A DNA stretch of 64,000 nt, from assembly GCF_003967515.1 (NCBI RefSeq), contig NZ_BIFQ01000001.1, positions 5,952,001-6,016,000 on the forward strand, written 5' to 3'. This document shows positions 17,697-26,355 of the stretch, one piece after another. Position numbers and translations under genes: made by a program. Each line of letters opens with the position of its first letter. The stretch's first letter is position 1. A model generated the notes under the pieces. That model saw only the letters and a program-made list of their open reading frames with translations. It was not told the DNA's origin and did no database searches. The DNA comes from Dictyobacter aurantiacus (GTDB lineage: Bacteria > Chloroflexota > Ktedonobacteria > Ktedonobacterales > Ktedonobacteraceae).

Positions 17697-18467
17697 ATGC
17701 ATAAACTAGATGGCCGGGTGGCGATCGTCACCGGTGGCGCGCGCGGCATCGGCGCCAGCATCGCCCGTACCCTGGCGGCCTACGGCGCCGACATCGCCAT
17801 CCTGGATTGGATGCTCGACGAGGAGGCGGCCGCCCTGGTCAGTGAGATCGAGTTGCAGGGACGGCGCGTGCAGACGATCGAGGTCGACGTCTCTGTCTCC
17901 GAGCAGGTTAACGCCGCCGTACAGGAGGTCCTGAAGAGCTATGGCCGCATCGACATCCTGGTCAACAACGCCGGCATCTGCCCCTTTCGCGACCTGCTCT
18001 CGATCAGCGACGAGATCTGGCAGAAGACGCTCAACGTCAATCTGAGCGGCATGTTCTACCTGGCCCGCGCCGTCGCGCCCACCATGATGGAGCAGCAGAG
18101 CGGCGTCATCATCAATATCTCAACGGTCTCCACCCAGATCTGTAGTCCCCACCAGGTCCACTACATCGCCTCCAAAGGTGGGGTTGACGCCCTCACGCGA
18201 GCGCTGGCCGTGGCGCTCTCACCCTACAACGTACGCGTCAACGCCGTTGCCCCCCTCGGCGCGGCCACCGCCATCAACGCCAACGCCGAGGAGCAGCGCC
18301 AGGCCTGGGAAAAGAGCGGGATGCCGCGCATCCAGCGCCATAGCCTGGTCAGGAGACCAGGGGAGACGCAGGACTACGCCAACGGAGTTCTGTATCTTGT
18401 CTCGGACGAAGCCTCGTTTATCACCGGAATCGTTCTGCCCATAGAAGGAGGAGCCCTCATCTTTTAA
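17697..18467 (+). CDS. SDR sugar dehydrogenase
   Basis: A 256-residue classical short-chain dehydrogenase. The NAD(P)-binding motif is TGGARGIG at residues 12-19, the structural motif NNAG near residue 90, and the catalytic set is Ser in STVS, then Y-x-x-x-K in YIASK. The family often oxidises sugars. Next to a rhamnonate-dehydratase-like gene, with nine bases between them, an L-rhamnose or related sugar 1-dehydrogenase is the best guess. A later step of the pathway is also possible. Confidence 0.82.
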   Translation: MHKLDGRVAIVTGGARGIGASIARTLAAYGADIAILDWMLDEEAAALVSEIELQGRRVQTIEVDVSVSEQVNAAVQEVLKSYGRIDILVNNAGICPFRDLLSISDEIWQKTLNVNLSGMFYLARAVAPTMMEQQSGVIINISTVSTQICSPHQVHYIASKGGVDALTRALAVALSPYNVRVNAVAPLGAATAINANAEEQRQAWEKSGMPRIQRHSLVRRPGETQDYANGVLYLVSDEASFITGIVLPIEGGALIF

Positions 18468-18497
18468 TATCCCTAATATCAAAGGAGAAAAAGGATA

Positions 18498-20633
18498 ATG
18501 CCAATAAGGAAGTTGGGATCTTTGCTCGGTAGCGTCTCAGTGATTATCATCCTGTTATGTTCGCTCAACCTGGTTACGGTTCAAGTCGCGCGGGCGAATA
18601 GTACCACATATTACGTCAACAACCAGAGCGGCTCCAACTGCAGCGACGCCGGATCTGGAACATCACAGGGAGCGCCCTGGTGTGATTTCACGCCCATCAA
18701 CGGGCAAACCTTTGGCCCTGGCGACCAGATCCTGCTGGCGCGCGGAGCCAGCTGGAACCAGCAGATGACTATCAACGGCTCCGGCTCGGCCGCCAGCTAC
18801 GCCAGGATCGACGCCTACGGTTCGGGGGCACGCCCAAAGATCATCAGGAACGGCAACGAAGCCGACCGCGCCATTCGCATGAACGACCCATCCTACTGGA
18901 GCGTCAACAACCTGGAGATCGGCTCAGCCGGCACCGGCATCCTGGTCTACTACGACACGCTATCGCACCAGGGCCTGCAATTCTCCAACATCTACGTCCA
19001 CGACATCCGGGGCATCCACCAGGGAGACACGACCAGTGGACAGAACGACCGCATCTGGAACTCGGCCGGCATCGAGATCACGGGCAGTGTCTCCTTCACC
19101 TCAAGCCAGTACGCGCTGCAGAACGTCACGGTCAGCGGCATTGAAGGGACCCACAACCAGGACAGCATCTCCTTCGACTGGTTCAACGGGGTGCAATCCA
19201 GCGATGGCGGTGATGGTCACAACCTGGTACAGAACGTCACCCTCAGCGACCTCTATCTGCACGACGACAATGGCCCGGCGGCCGGCTGCGACGAGGGGAT
19301 GAGGCTGGTCAACATACAGAACGTCACCGTCTTCAACTCGCGCCTCAACGACGAAGCCGCCTGCCACAGCAACACCGGGACGGCCGGCATCATCTTTGGT
19401 CGTCTGCAGAACGTCTCATTCGTCAACAGCATCATGACCAACGTCCCCAATACTGGATCCCCCGACCAGACTGGCTTTGACTATGAGTGCTGCAATGACC
19501 AGGTGCGCATTCGCGACAGCTATATCGCGGGTAACGCCGGGCCGGGCATCGAGTTTCTGGCCGTCCATGGCAGCGGAGACCACAGCACGAACAGCGAGGT
19601 ATCCGGCAACGTCTTCGTCAACGATGGCTATGGTGGCATTGAACGCGGTGGCGCGGACATCACGCCGACCGGAATTATTCGTGATAACCTCTACTCCGAG
19701 CCAGCCGGCCTGACCACGACGGCGGGCGGCGGCGACTTTAGCGGCTTCACGCTGAGCAACAATCTACAGGCAACCACGGCCAGCGCGCTCTACAACGCCG
19801 GCAACGACTATAGCGGCACACAGGGACAGCAGCAGTGGTCGTATCAATACAGCAATGACGGCACGAACTGGAGCAACCTGCCCTACGACAGCAGCACTGG
19901 CATCTGGAAGCCCACTTCATCCAGCGTCCCCCAGATTACCCGCTTCGGCATGCATCCCGACAGCTGCTCACAATGTTGGGTCGGCAGGGCCTGGACCTCG
20001 CCCAGCAGCGGCACGATCAGCGTACGCGGCCGCGTACTGAAGGGGGATATTGGCGGCGGCAACGGCATCGTGGCCCGCATCACCAAAAACGGCAGCGTCA
20101 TCTGGGGTCCCCAGACGGTCGCCTATAACGACCAGGTCGGCATCGAAGCCAATGTGGATAACATCGCCGTCAACGCCAACGACGTGGTACGTTTCGAGGT
20201 CGCCAATAATGGGGATAACTCCTATGACACCACCAGCTGGGACCCCTCGGTCGGCTATACAGCGCTGGGAACGCCCGCGCTGAACCGCTACTACAATGGG
20301 TCGACCGATCATTGGATTACCAGCGGCAGCGTCACGAGCGGCTATCATCTAGAATCGACGCTGGGTTACGTTTTTAGCAGCAGTCAGAGCGGAACGGTGC
20401 CCATCTATGGTTGTCTCAATGGTGGCAGCGACCACTTTATCTCACTGACATCCAATTGTGAGGGGACCAGTGTCCTGCGGACCGAAGGCTGGATCTATAG
20501 CAGCCCAGCGGCGGGGACGACACAGATCTACCGTTGCTATACTGGTAGTGACCACTTTGTGTCGATTGATCCCGGCTGCGAAGGGCAGACCTATGAAGAA
20601 TCGCTGGGGTACGTGCTGAACGCGCCCCAGTGA
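18498..20633 (+). CDS. Secreted right-handed beta-helix protein with C-terminal lectin-like repeats
   Basis: A 711-residue exported protein. The signal peptide ends near VARAN (residue 34). Residues 35-430 form a parallel beta-helix with recurring N-V-T/V-N-x-x-I turns, a fold common in pectate lyases, rhamnogalacturonases and alginate lyases. A beta-sandwich follows (about 440-590, beginning QWSYQYSNDGTNWSNL). The end (595-711) has three repeats of the pattern LxRYYN/IYGCxxG...DHF/W...LGYV, as in DUF5648-type carbohydrate-binding domains. AAAGGAG precedes the ATG. It ends the operon, with a terminator after it. No catalytic residues are assigned, so lyase activity is inference. Confidence 0.8.
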   Translation: MPIRKLGSLLGSVSVIIILLCSLNLVTVQVARANSTTYYVNNQSGSNCSDAGSGTSQGAPWCDFTPINGQTFGPGDQILLARGASWNQQMTINGSGSAASYARIDAYGSGARPKIIRNGNEADRAIRMNDPSYWSVNNLEIGSAGTGILVYYDTLSHQGLQFSNIYVHDIRGIHQGDTTSGQNDRIWNSAGIEITGSVSFTSSQYALQNVTVSGIEGTHNQDSISFDWFNGVQSSDGGDGHNLVQNVTLSDLYLHDDNGPAAGCDEGMRLVNIQNVTVFNSRLNDEAACHSNTGTAGIIFGRLQNVSFVNSIMTNVPNTGSPDQTGFDYECCNDQVRIRDSYIAGNAGPGIEFLAVHGSGDHSTNSEVSGNVFVNDGYGGIERGGADITPTGIIRDNLYSEPAGLTTTAGGGDFSGFTLSNNLQATTASALYNAGNDYSGTQGQQQWSYQYSNDGTNWSNLPYDSSTGIWKPTSSSVPQITRFGMHPDSCSQCWVGRAWTSPSSGTISVRGRVLKGDIGGGNGIVARITKNGSVIWGPQTVAYNDQVGIEANVDNIAVNANDVVRFEVANNGDNSYDTTSWDPSVGYTALGTPALNRYYNGSTDHWITSGSVTSGYHLESTLGYVFSSSQSGTVPIYGCLNGGSDHFISLTSNCEGTSVLRTEGWIYSSPAAGTTQIYRCYTGSDHFVSIDPGCEGQTYEESLGYVLNAPQ

Positions 20634-20648
20634 TAGAGAGGATGGGAG

Positions 20649-20687
20649 GCGCGGCCATGCACGATTGTGTATGGTCGCGCTTTTTTT
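20649..20687 (+). terminator. Rho-independent terminator of the polysaccharide operon
   Basis: A 14-bp stem with two mismatches (GCGCGGCCATGCAC with GTGTATGGTCGCGC), loop GATT, followed by seven T residues, lies 16 bases after the beta-helix stop codon. It is the clearest intrinsic terminator in the window. Confidence 0.88.
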
Positions 20688-20780
20688 GTCATACGTAGCT
20701 TGAGGAGCGATACAAACAGTGTTGCGGTGCTTTAAAGTGCTAAAGTAGTCAGGTGCTTGCGATCTCCACGACAGAACTGC

Positions 20781-20820
20781 TATACTTTCATAAACAAATT
20801 TATATAAGGAAGCTTATATA
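20781..20820 (+). promoter_or_regulatory. MarR-type operator and -10 region
   Basis: A perfect 8-bp inverted repeat with 4-nt spacer, TATATAAG-GAAG-CTTATATA, at 20801-20820, just after a TATACT -10 at 20781-20786. The size and position suit MarR autorepression of the gene at 20863. Confidence 0.6.
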
Positions 20821-20862
20821 TGAATCATAATATAAATGCAGAATGCAGCGGAGGGAGAGGCT

Positions 20863-21282
20863 ATGGGGGCCACACTTGAGAATCTGGCGCTGGCCATTAA
20901 GGGGATGCAGTATCGGCATCATCGCACGCTTGATGCGAAGCTGATGCCGCTGGGGATTACGCTTGTGCAGTGGGATGCGTTGCGTGCGATCAGCCGTAAT
21001 CCAGATGCGTCGTCGCACCGGCTGGCGCAGCTGACATTTCAGACCGACCAATCCTTTGGCGCCCTGGCGGGCCGGCTGCTGGCGCACGGATGGATTGAGC
21101 GTATCAGTGGACCCGGCCGGGCGATCCGCCATCGCATTACGCCTGCCGGAGAGGCGATCCTGCACGAAGGGTTTGGCATCTACAATGAGGTGATCGCGCA
21201 GTCATTCGCGCCACTTTCGCCGGCGGAACGCGATACTTTGTACGACCTGCTGACGCGTTTGTTGGAAGGAGCTGGCGAATAG
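20863..21282 (+). CDS. MarR-family transcriptional regulator
   Basis: A 139-residue winged-helix regulator with the recognition region SSHRLAQLTFQTDQSFGALAGRLLAHGWIER followed by the wing GPGRAIRHRITPAG. The dimerisation helices lie at both ends. I chose ATG 20863 because GGAGGGAG precedes it; an in-frame ATG at 20836 lacks a site. A palindrome overlaps its promoter. The next gene, for the large metallo-beta-lactamase protein, is 306 bases downstream behind a REP, so cotranscription is doubtful and the target is unknown. Confidence 0.88.
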   Translation: MGATLENLALAIKGMQYRHHRTLDAKLMPLGITLVQWDALRAISRNPDASSHRLAQLTFQTDQSFGALAGRLLAHGWIERISGPGRAIRHRITPAGEAILHEGFGIYNEVIAQSFAPLSPAERDTLYDLLTRLLEGAGE

Positions 21283-21295
21283 AGAGGGAGATGGT

Positions 21296-21370
21296 ATCGC
21301 TGGTGGAAGGTGCGTAACGGGGGAGGGGCCGCTGCGCGGCCAAGCCGGGGCAAGCCCGGCACCTACGGAA
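21296..21370. repeat. REP-like hairpin (family A)
   Basis: GTATCGCTGGTGGAAGGTGCG, GCCGCTGCGCGGC and AAGCCGGGGCAAGCCCGGC-ACCTACGG in family A order. The remaining 21371-21588 stretch before the next gene shows no reading frame or signal I can support. Confidence 0.75.
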
Positions 21371-21588
21371 GGTTGTCGTAGGAGGGGAACGTTTTCATGT
21401 GGGATGATGTGGTCAGGCATGATTTCTTTATCGGTGGGGGGATTTCCGTTATGGAGACATTGGTGGAAGTGCAATCACAGAACGGCGTTGACAAGGTGGG
21501 ATGGGAGAAATAGAATGCGTATGCAATGGGATGTATTCGGTATCTTAAGGCGTGAGAGAATACGAGCTAGAAAAGGTGATGGGATAGT

Positions 21589-24500
21589 ATGCAGGTTATT
21601 TTTGCTGGCGGTGCTGCCGGGGTGGGGGCGAGCTGCGTGGCGATCGAGATCGCGGGGCAGTGGATTGTGGTTGATGCCGGGGTGCGGGTGGATCGGTCGG
21701 CGGATCCGTTGCCGGACCTGGCGCTGCTGGAGGGGAAGGATGTGCGGGCGATCTTCGTGACGCACGCGCACGCGGACCACATTGGGGCGCTGCCGTTGCT
21801 GCACCGGGCATTTCCGAGCGCGCCTATTTATACGTCGCGGGCCACGCATCTGCTGATGGAGATCATGCTGGCCGACGCGCTGAAGATCATGAACAAGCGC
21901 GCGGTTGAAGAGATGGAGATCCCGCTCTATCCAGCGGTCCTGGTAGGGAGCATGCTGAGCCGGGTGAGGCCGATTCCGGTAGGCGAGAACTGCACGGTGG
22001 CGCAGCTGCCGGGGGTCACCATTCACACCAGCCGGGCGGGGCATATCGCGGGCGCTATGAGCCTGGGCTTCAGCAGCCAGCAGGAGAGCATCGTGGTGTC
22101 AGGAGACCTGAGTCTGACTCCGCAACGGACCGTGCTGGGAGCGGTGCCGCCGGAGATCGAGCGGCCCGACTTACTAATCCTGGAATCAACCTATGGCGCC
22201 CGGCTGCATCCCAATCGACAGGCGGAAGAGCAGCGCATGGCCGAGGCGGTGGCCGAAGGGCTGAAGAGCGGACACGTATTGTTGCCCTGCTTTGGTCTGG
22301 GACGTGGACAGGAGATCCTGCTGCTGCTGCAGGCGATGCAGGAGCAAGGGGTAGTGCCGATCTTCCCCATCTACGTCGATGGGCTGGTGCGGCGCGTCTG
22401 CACGGCCTATCAGCTGATGCCCGAAGCCCTGACGCCACGACTGGGGAGGCAGATTCGCAAGGGCTTCCTGCCCTTTCAAGGCGACAATGTCAGTTTTGTG
22501 CGCGACGCCAGGGAGCGGCAGACGATCCTGGATGGTCCCCCCGCCTGTATCATCGCCAGCTCAGGCATGCTGACCGGTGGTCCCAGCGCCTGGTACGCCG
22601 CCCGGCTGGCCAGCAATCCCAACGCCTCCATCCTGATCACTGGCTACCAGGACGAAGAATCGCCGGGCAAGCGGCTGCTGGACCTGGCCGAAAACAAGAA
22701 AGAGACGCTGGAACTTGAGGACCAGCAGATCGCGGTCCAGTGTACGGTGGCCAAGTACAGCCTGTCAGCGCACGCCGATGGAGGGGAGCTGGCCTCGTAC
22801 GCGGCGCATCTCAAGCCAAAACGCGTGGCGCTGGTGCACGGTGATGACGACGCCCGGCGCGCCCTGCAGACCCTGTTGGAGCAGAGCGAGGTTCTCTTGC
22901 CGCGCAATGGCGAGACCCTGGATCTGAGCGCGCGGCAGAAGAAGAAACTGGCGGTTGAGCCTGCGCCAGTGGTTGAGATGGTCATCGAGCCCGAAAGCCT
23001 GCCGTATGGGATTGGCGAGCCGGATGGCATCTTCAACGCCTCCAACCTGGAACAGCTCTGGCGTGCCCTGGAGCACGTCCCCTCGTACCAGGTGGTGACG
23101 GTGCGCGACCTTGTCAACGTCTGGTATGGTGAGCGCGCCATCCCCGAGCACGCCATGTGGCTTTACGACGTCCTGGAAGAAGAGCAGCCCTACGACGAGC
23201 CATATTTTATCCCCGCCGGCGAGATCGCTGAAGCCTACTATGTGAGGCATACGGAGGAGGACGAGCAGGAAGACCGCCTGCGCCAGCTGGTCGGACGCAT
23301 CATCCTGCTGCGCACCAATCCATCCGCCTCCAAGCCGGTGCTATGCCGGGCCATCGCTGCCCGCGAGACCCTGCGTGTCCTCTTCCCACGCGGCGAAGCG
23401 AATGATCGCACGCGCTTCCCCCTGAGATCTTTGATCGAGGTGGTTGGACGCCTGCCCTATGAGGAAGGGTTAAGCGAGAAGGAGACGCTGACCAGCTGCG
23501 TGCGCAACGCGCGCAGGATACGCCGGGGGCTCTCGGCCCATGAACTGGCCCGCAGCTGCCAGCCAGACGAAAGCTATACCCTGACTGATCTGTGTGAGCT
23601 AGCCGGGGTCTCACAGCACAAGATAGAGGAACGACTGGCGATCGCCAAGCTGGTGCAGCAGCATCCCCGCCTCTTCGAGCAGCTCGACGACCTGGTAGAG
23701 GGGTCTGGCCCGGTCCACTACGGGCTGGCGCCGACGTGGAGTGAGGCCCTGACCGAACCCGAACAGCGCGAACGGCCCGACCAGAACTGGATCCTCACCA
23801 CCATCGAGCGTTATATAGGAACGCCATCCGACATGGTGCGGCGCAGCGTCGATGGCGAGAGCGGAGACGTCACCCTGACCTTCATCTATCCCGAGGGAGC
23901 CTGGGAGCGCTATCACGAACGGCTGGAGGCCGCCGCCGAAGAGACCAGTGTCAACATCATCATCTCCCCGCACACGCCATTGGGAGAGTTGAGCAAGCTC
24001 GTCCTGCAGATGCTGCCCGAGGGCCTCAGCGCCCAGGGCAATCCCTCCATCTTTGTGGAGCAGCGCGTGATTCGCTTCACCTGTTCGGGGCAGGCGAGCG
24101 AGGAAGAGCTGGAAGCGGCCCAGCAGCGTGTCCTGAAAGAGACCGGCTGGCAGCTGGAGGTGGCTGGCCTCAAGGTCGGTGGAGAGCGATCCATGAAATC
24201 CCCAGAGAGCGTTCCAACCAGTAGCGCACCGGTTGGGCCAGTGAGAAGCGGCGGCGCGCCCGTACAGGAGCAACAGGCGATCAGCTATGCGCGCACGCTA
24301 TTGAGTGGACTGGCTGGCTTTCTCAAGGTTGGGATGGACAAGGCCAACTATGTGCTGCGGGCACGCTTCGAATTTCCCGAGGTCGCGCAGCAGCGCTATG
24401 GAGCCATCTTCCAGCAGATCGAAGAGAGCACCGGCTGGACCGTCCAGATCTATCCGCTGACGCCGAGCCAGGAGGCGCTGGTCGCCATGGCGCACAGCAT

Positions 24501-25221
24501 GCTACCGGATGGACTGGAAGCCCTCGGGCGTCCCTCCATCTACTGGGACCGCAACACCGTAGGCGTGCTCTGCAAAGGGAGCGCCGAGGTCGAAGCGGTC
24601 TACGAGGCGCAGCGACAGTTCGCGGCCGAGACGGCCTGGACGCTCGAAATGCAGGGCATGACCCTGCAGAGCGGCCCCATCTCCAAGGACGGTCGTCAGC
24701 TGGAGCCAGAGCTGTCCCCTAATCAGGAGCAGACGGTAGAAGAGCAGACGCAGGAAGCGAGCCCAATGCTGGTTGAGGAGGATCCCGGTGCTCGCGTCTC
24801 CCAGGTGCAGGCGATGGCCAAAGCCAGCGAGCTACTCAGCGACGCCGAAGACCTGTACCAGATCGGCGTGGATGCCAGGCGCGGTTGCCTATGGCTGCAC
24901 TTCTACTTTCCACAGGGGGCCCGTGTACGCTACGCGCAGCGCTTCCTGCAGATCAAAGAACAGACCGGCTGGGGCGTTGAGCTCCACGAGCGCGTCCACG
25001 TGAAGGCCCTCATCAACACCGCCCGCCGACTGATCCCGATCGACGCCAGGATCATTGGCACGCCCCAGATCGATCATGGGCGGCAGCGCATCATCTTCAC
25101 CGGCAACGGCGTCATGAGCCAGCAGGCCAAAGATGACGCGCGCAGCACTTTCGAGGCCGCCACCGGATGGGAGCTTGTGCTGCGGGTGGGCGCGCCCGAA
25201 GAGAGCGGCAACGCGTTATAA
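21589..25221 (+). CDS. Beta-CASP metallo-beta-lactamase protein with triplicated C-terminal domain
   Basis: A 1210-residue protein. Residues 1-450 are a complete CPSF73/RNase J-type nuclease core: D28 in VVDAGV, H59-x-H61-x-D63-H64, His in SRAGHIAGA, Asp in VVSGDLS, then beta-CASP motifs Glu in LESTYG, His in SLSAHAD and His in ALVHGDD. All metal and catalytic residues are present, so RNA (or DNA) cleavage is likely. Residues 490-740 are a helical, winged-helix-like region. The rest holds three copies of a 105-115-residue domain (about 752-862, 912-1027, 1091-1204), each with a [FY]xFP/YPEG strand, an ETxW segment, a GxPxI strand and a closing TGW/TAW. It may bind RNA as KH domains do in archaeal CPSF homologues. 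No close neighbour suggests a partner. Confidence 0.85.
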   Translation: MQVIFAGGAAGVGASCVAIEIAGQWIVVDAGVRVDRSADPLPDLALLEGKDVRAIFVTHAHADHIGALPLLHRAFPSAPIYTSRATHLLMEIMLADALKIMNKRAVEEMEIPLYPAVLVGSMLSRVRPIPVGENCTVAQLPGVTIHTSRAGHIAGAMSLGFSSQQESIVVSGDLSLTPQRTVLGAVPPEIERPDLLILESTYGARLHPNRQAEEQRMAEAVAEGLKSGHVLLPCFGLGRGQEILLLLQAMQEQGVVPIFPIYVDGLVRRVCTAYQLMPEALTPRLGRQIRKGFLPFQGDNVSFVRDARERQTILDGPPACIIASSGMLTGGPSAWYAARLASNPNASILITGYQDEESPGKRLLDLAENKKETLELEDQQIAVQCTVAKYSLSAHADGGELASYAAHLKPKRVALVHGDDDARRALQTLLEQSEVLLPRNGETLDLSARQKKKLAVEPAPVVEMVIEPESLPYGIGEPDGIFNASNLEQLWRALEHVPSYQVVTVRDLVNVWYGERAIPEHAMWLYDVLEEEQPYDEPYFIPAGEIAEAYYVRHTEEDEQEDRLRQLVGRIILLRTNPSASKPVLCRAIAARETLRVLFPRGEANDRTRFPLRSLIEVVGRLPYEEGLSEKETLTSCVRNARRIRRGLSAHELARSCQPDESYTLTDLCELAGVSQHKIEERLAIAKLVQQHPRLFEQLDDLVEGSGPVHYGLAPTWSEALTEPEQRERPDQNWILTTIERYIGTPSDMVRRSVDGESGDVTLTFIYPEGAWERYHERLEAAAEETSVNIIISPHTPLGELSKLVLQMLPEGLSAQGNPSIFVEQRVIRFTCSGQASEEELEAAQQRVLKETGWQLEVAGLKVGGERSMKSPESVPTSSAPVGPVRSGGAPVQEQQAISYARTLLSGLAGFLKVGMDKANYVLRARFEFPEVAQQRYGAIFQQIEESTGWTVQIYPLTPSQEALVAMAHSMLPDGLEALGRPSIYWDRNTVGVLCKGSAEVEAVYEAQRQFAAETAWTLEMQGMTLQSGPISKDGRQLEPELSPNQEQTVEEQTQEASPMLVEEDPGARVSQVQAMAKASELLSDAEDLYQIGVDARRGCLWLHFYFPQGARVRYAQRFLQIKEQTGWGVELHERVHVKALINTARRLIPIDARIIGTPQIDHGRQRIIFTGNGVMSQQAKDDARSTFEAATGWELVLRVGAPEESGNAL

Positions 25222-25227
25222 GCGCCC

Positions 25228-25362
25228 GCGAGGGGCCGCATCGCAAAGCTCGCGACCCAAGCCGGGGCAAGCCCGGCACCTCCGGTGGGAAGTGGGTGGC
25301 CGGGGACGGGGTCGCCTTCGGCTCCAAGCCGGGGCAAGCCCGGCACCTACAGGGAGAGAACG
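25228..25362. repeat. Two REP-like hairpins (family A)
   Basis: Two copies of AAGCCGGGGCAAGCCCGGC-ACCT (25258-25280 and 25328-25350), each preceded by a different GC-rich hairpin. They fill the space between the convergent genes, and the TAG stop of the leftward lipoprotein lies in the second copy. Confidence 0.8.
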
Positions 25363-26081
25363 CGGATGGGGCCGATGTTGAGGATGGCTTTGCCGCAGAC
25401 GAGGCGGATGGGCCCCTGGGACAGGCTGTTGGTTTTGGCGCTACTGGCGCGGCTGACGCCGTGACCATCGATATAGAAGAGGGCGCGTTCTCCTCGGATA
25501 TCGACGCGATAGGTGTGCCACTGGTTGCCCGGCACGTAGTCGAGAACCTGGGGGCTAGCGTCATCCATCTCATGTTCAAATGGTTCGATGACGATTTCAG
25601 AGAGCGGATGGGTGGCGTAGCCATGCTGGGTTGGCGTGAGGAGGTTGAGGATGTGGGCCTGGTAGCCATCTCTGCCCGTTGCCGGATCGGCATTGAGCAT
25701 AAAGTAGCCTCCATCTTTGGGCACGCTCACAATCTGGACGCGGTACTCGACCGAATAGTTGGAAGTGGTCGGGGTATAGGGAATCTGGAGCGAACGATTC
25801 TCACCTAGATCGGTCTGAAGCGTATTGCCTTTAATCTTCCACCCGGCCGAAGCATGCCAGTCTTTGAGTCCCCGCGACCAGTCAGATTGATAGAGTACCA
25901 CGCCTGCCGCCTGTTTCGTCGGGGTGGGTGTGGCATTGGTGTTTGTCGGGGTAGCGGTGCTGGCGGATGGGGTTGAAGCGCAGCCATAAGACAGGATACA
26001 GAGCAGGAGAAGTGGCACCAGAGAGCCTCTGATGCGCCTTAGAACCGTGGACTGATGGTTTGGATAAGGGGTAGCAAACAT
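25347..26081 (-). CDS. Lipoprotein with LamG/DUF1080-like domain
   Basis: A 244-residue exported lipoprotein. The signal sequence ends in the lipobox LSYGC (Cys about residue 34), then comes a Thr/Pro/Ser-rich linker (residues 35-58) and a jelly-roll domain (60-244) with WSRGLKDWHASAGWKIKGN at the start and WHTYRVDIRGERALFYIDG near 205. This domain type binds or hydrolyses glycans and is also similar to the tandem domains of the GH43 protein. The stop codon falls inside a REP element. It is convergent with the metallo-beta-lactamase gene. Function unknown. Confidence 0.75.
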   Translation of the reverse strand: MFATPYPNHQSTVLRRIRGSLVPLLLLCILSYGCASTPSASTATPTNTNATPTPTKQAAGVVLYQSDWSRGLKDWHASAGWKIKGNTLQTDLGENRSLQIPYTPTTSNYSVEYRVQIVSVPKDGGYFMLNADPATGRDGYQAHILNLLTPTQHGYATHPLSEIVIEPFEHEMDDASPQVLDYVPGNQWHTYRVDIRGERALFYIDGHGVSRASSAKTNSLSQGPIRLVCGKAILNIGPIRVLSL

Positions 26082-26355
26082 AGTGGAAATCCTTTTCTAC
26101 TTGCATGACAAGGGCCATATTTCGATCATTATGGTACTCATTGTTGTTTGTGTATCTATATATATACGGTTTTTATGTTCCTGTCTTCACGCCCTGGAAT
26201 AATGTTACTAGAGTCAGGTGAAGAAGGTTGCAGCCCAAAAGTCATCTTATCTGCTAAAAGACCAGAGAGACATGTTATAATTTTTGTGTATTACCAATAA
26301 CCATAAAATATATTACAAAAAGATGATGGAAGATTGACAGCCAGGAGTAGAAAAT

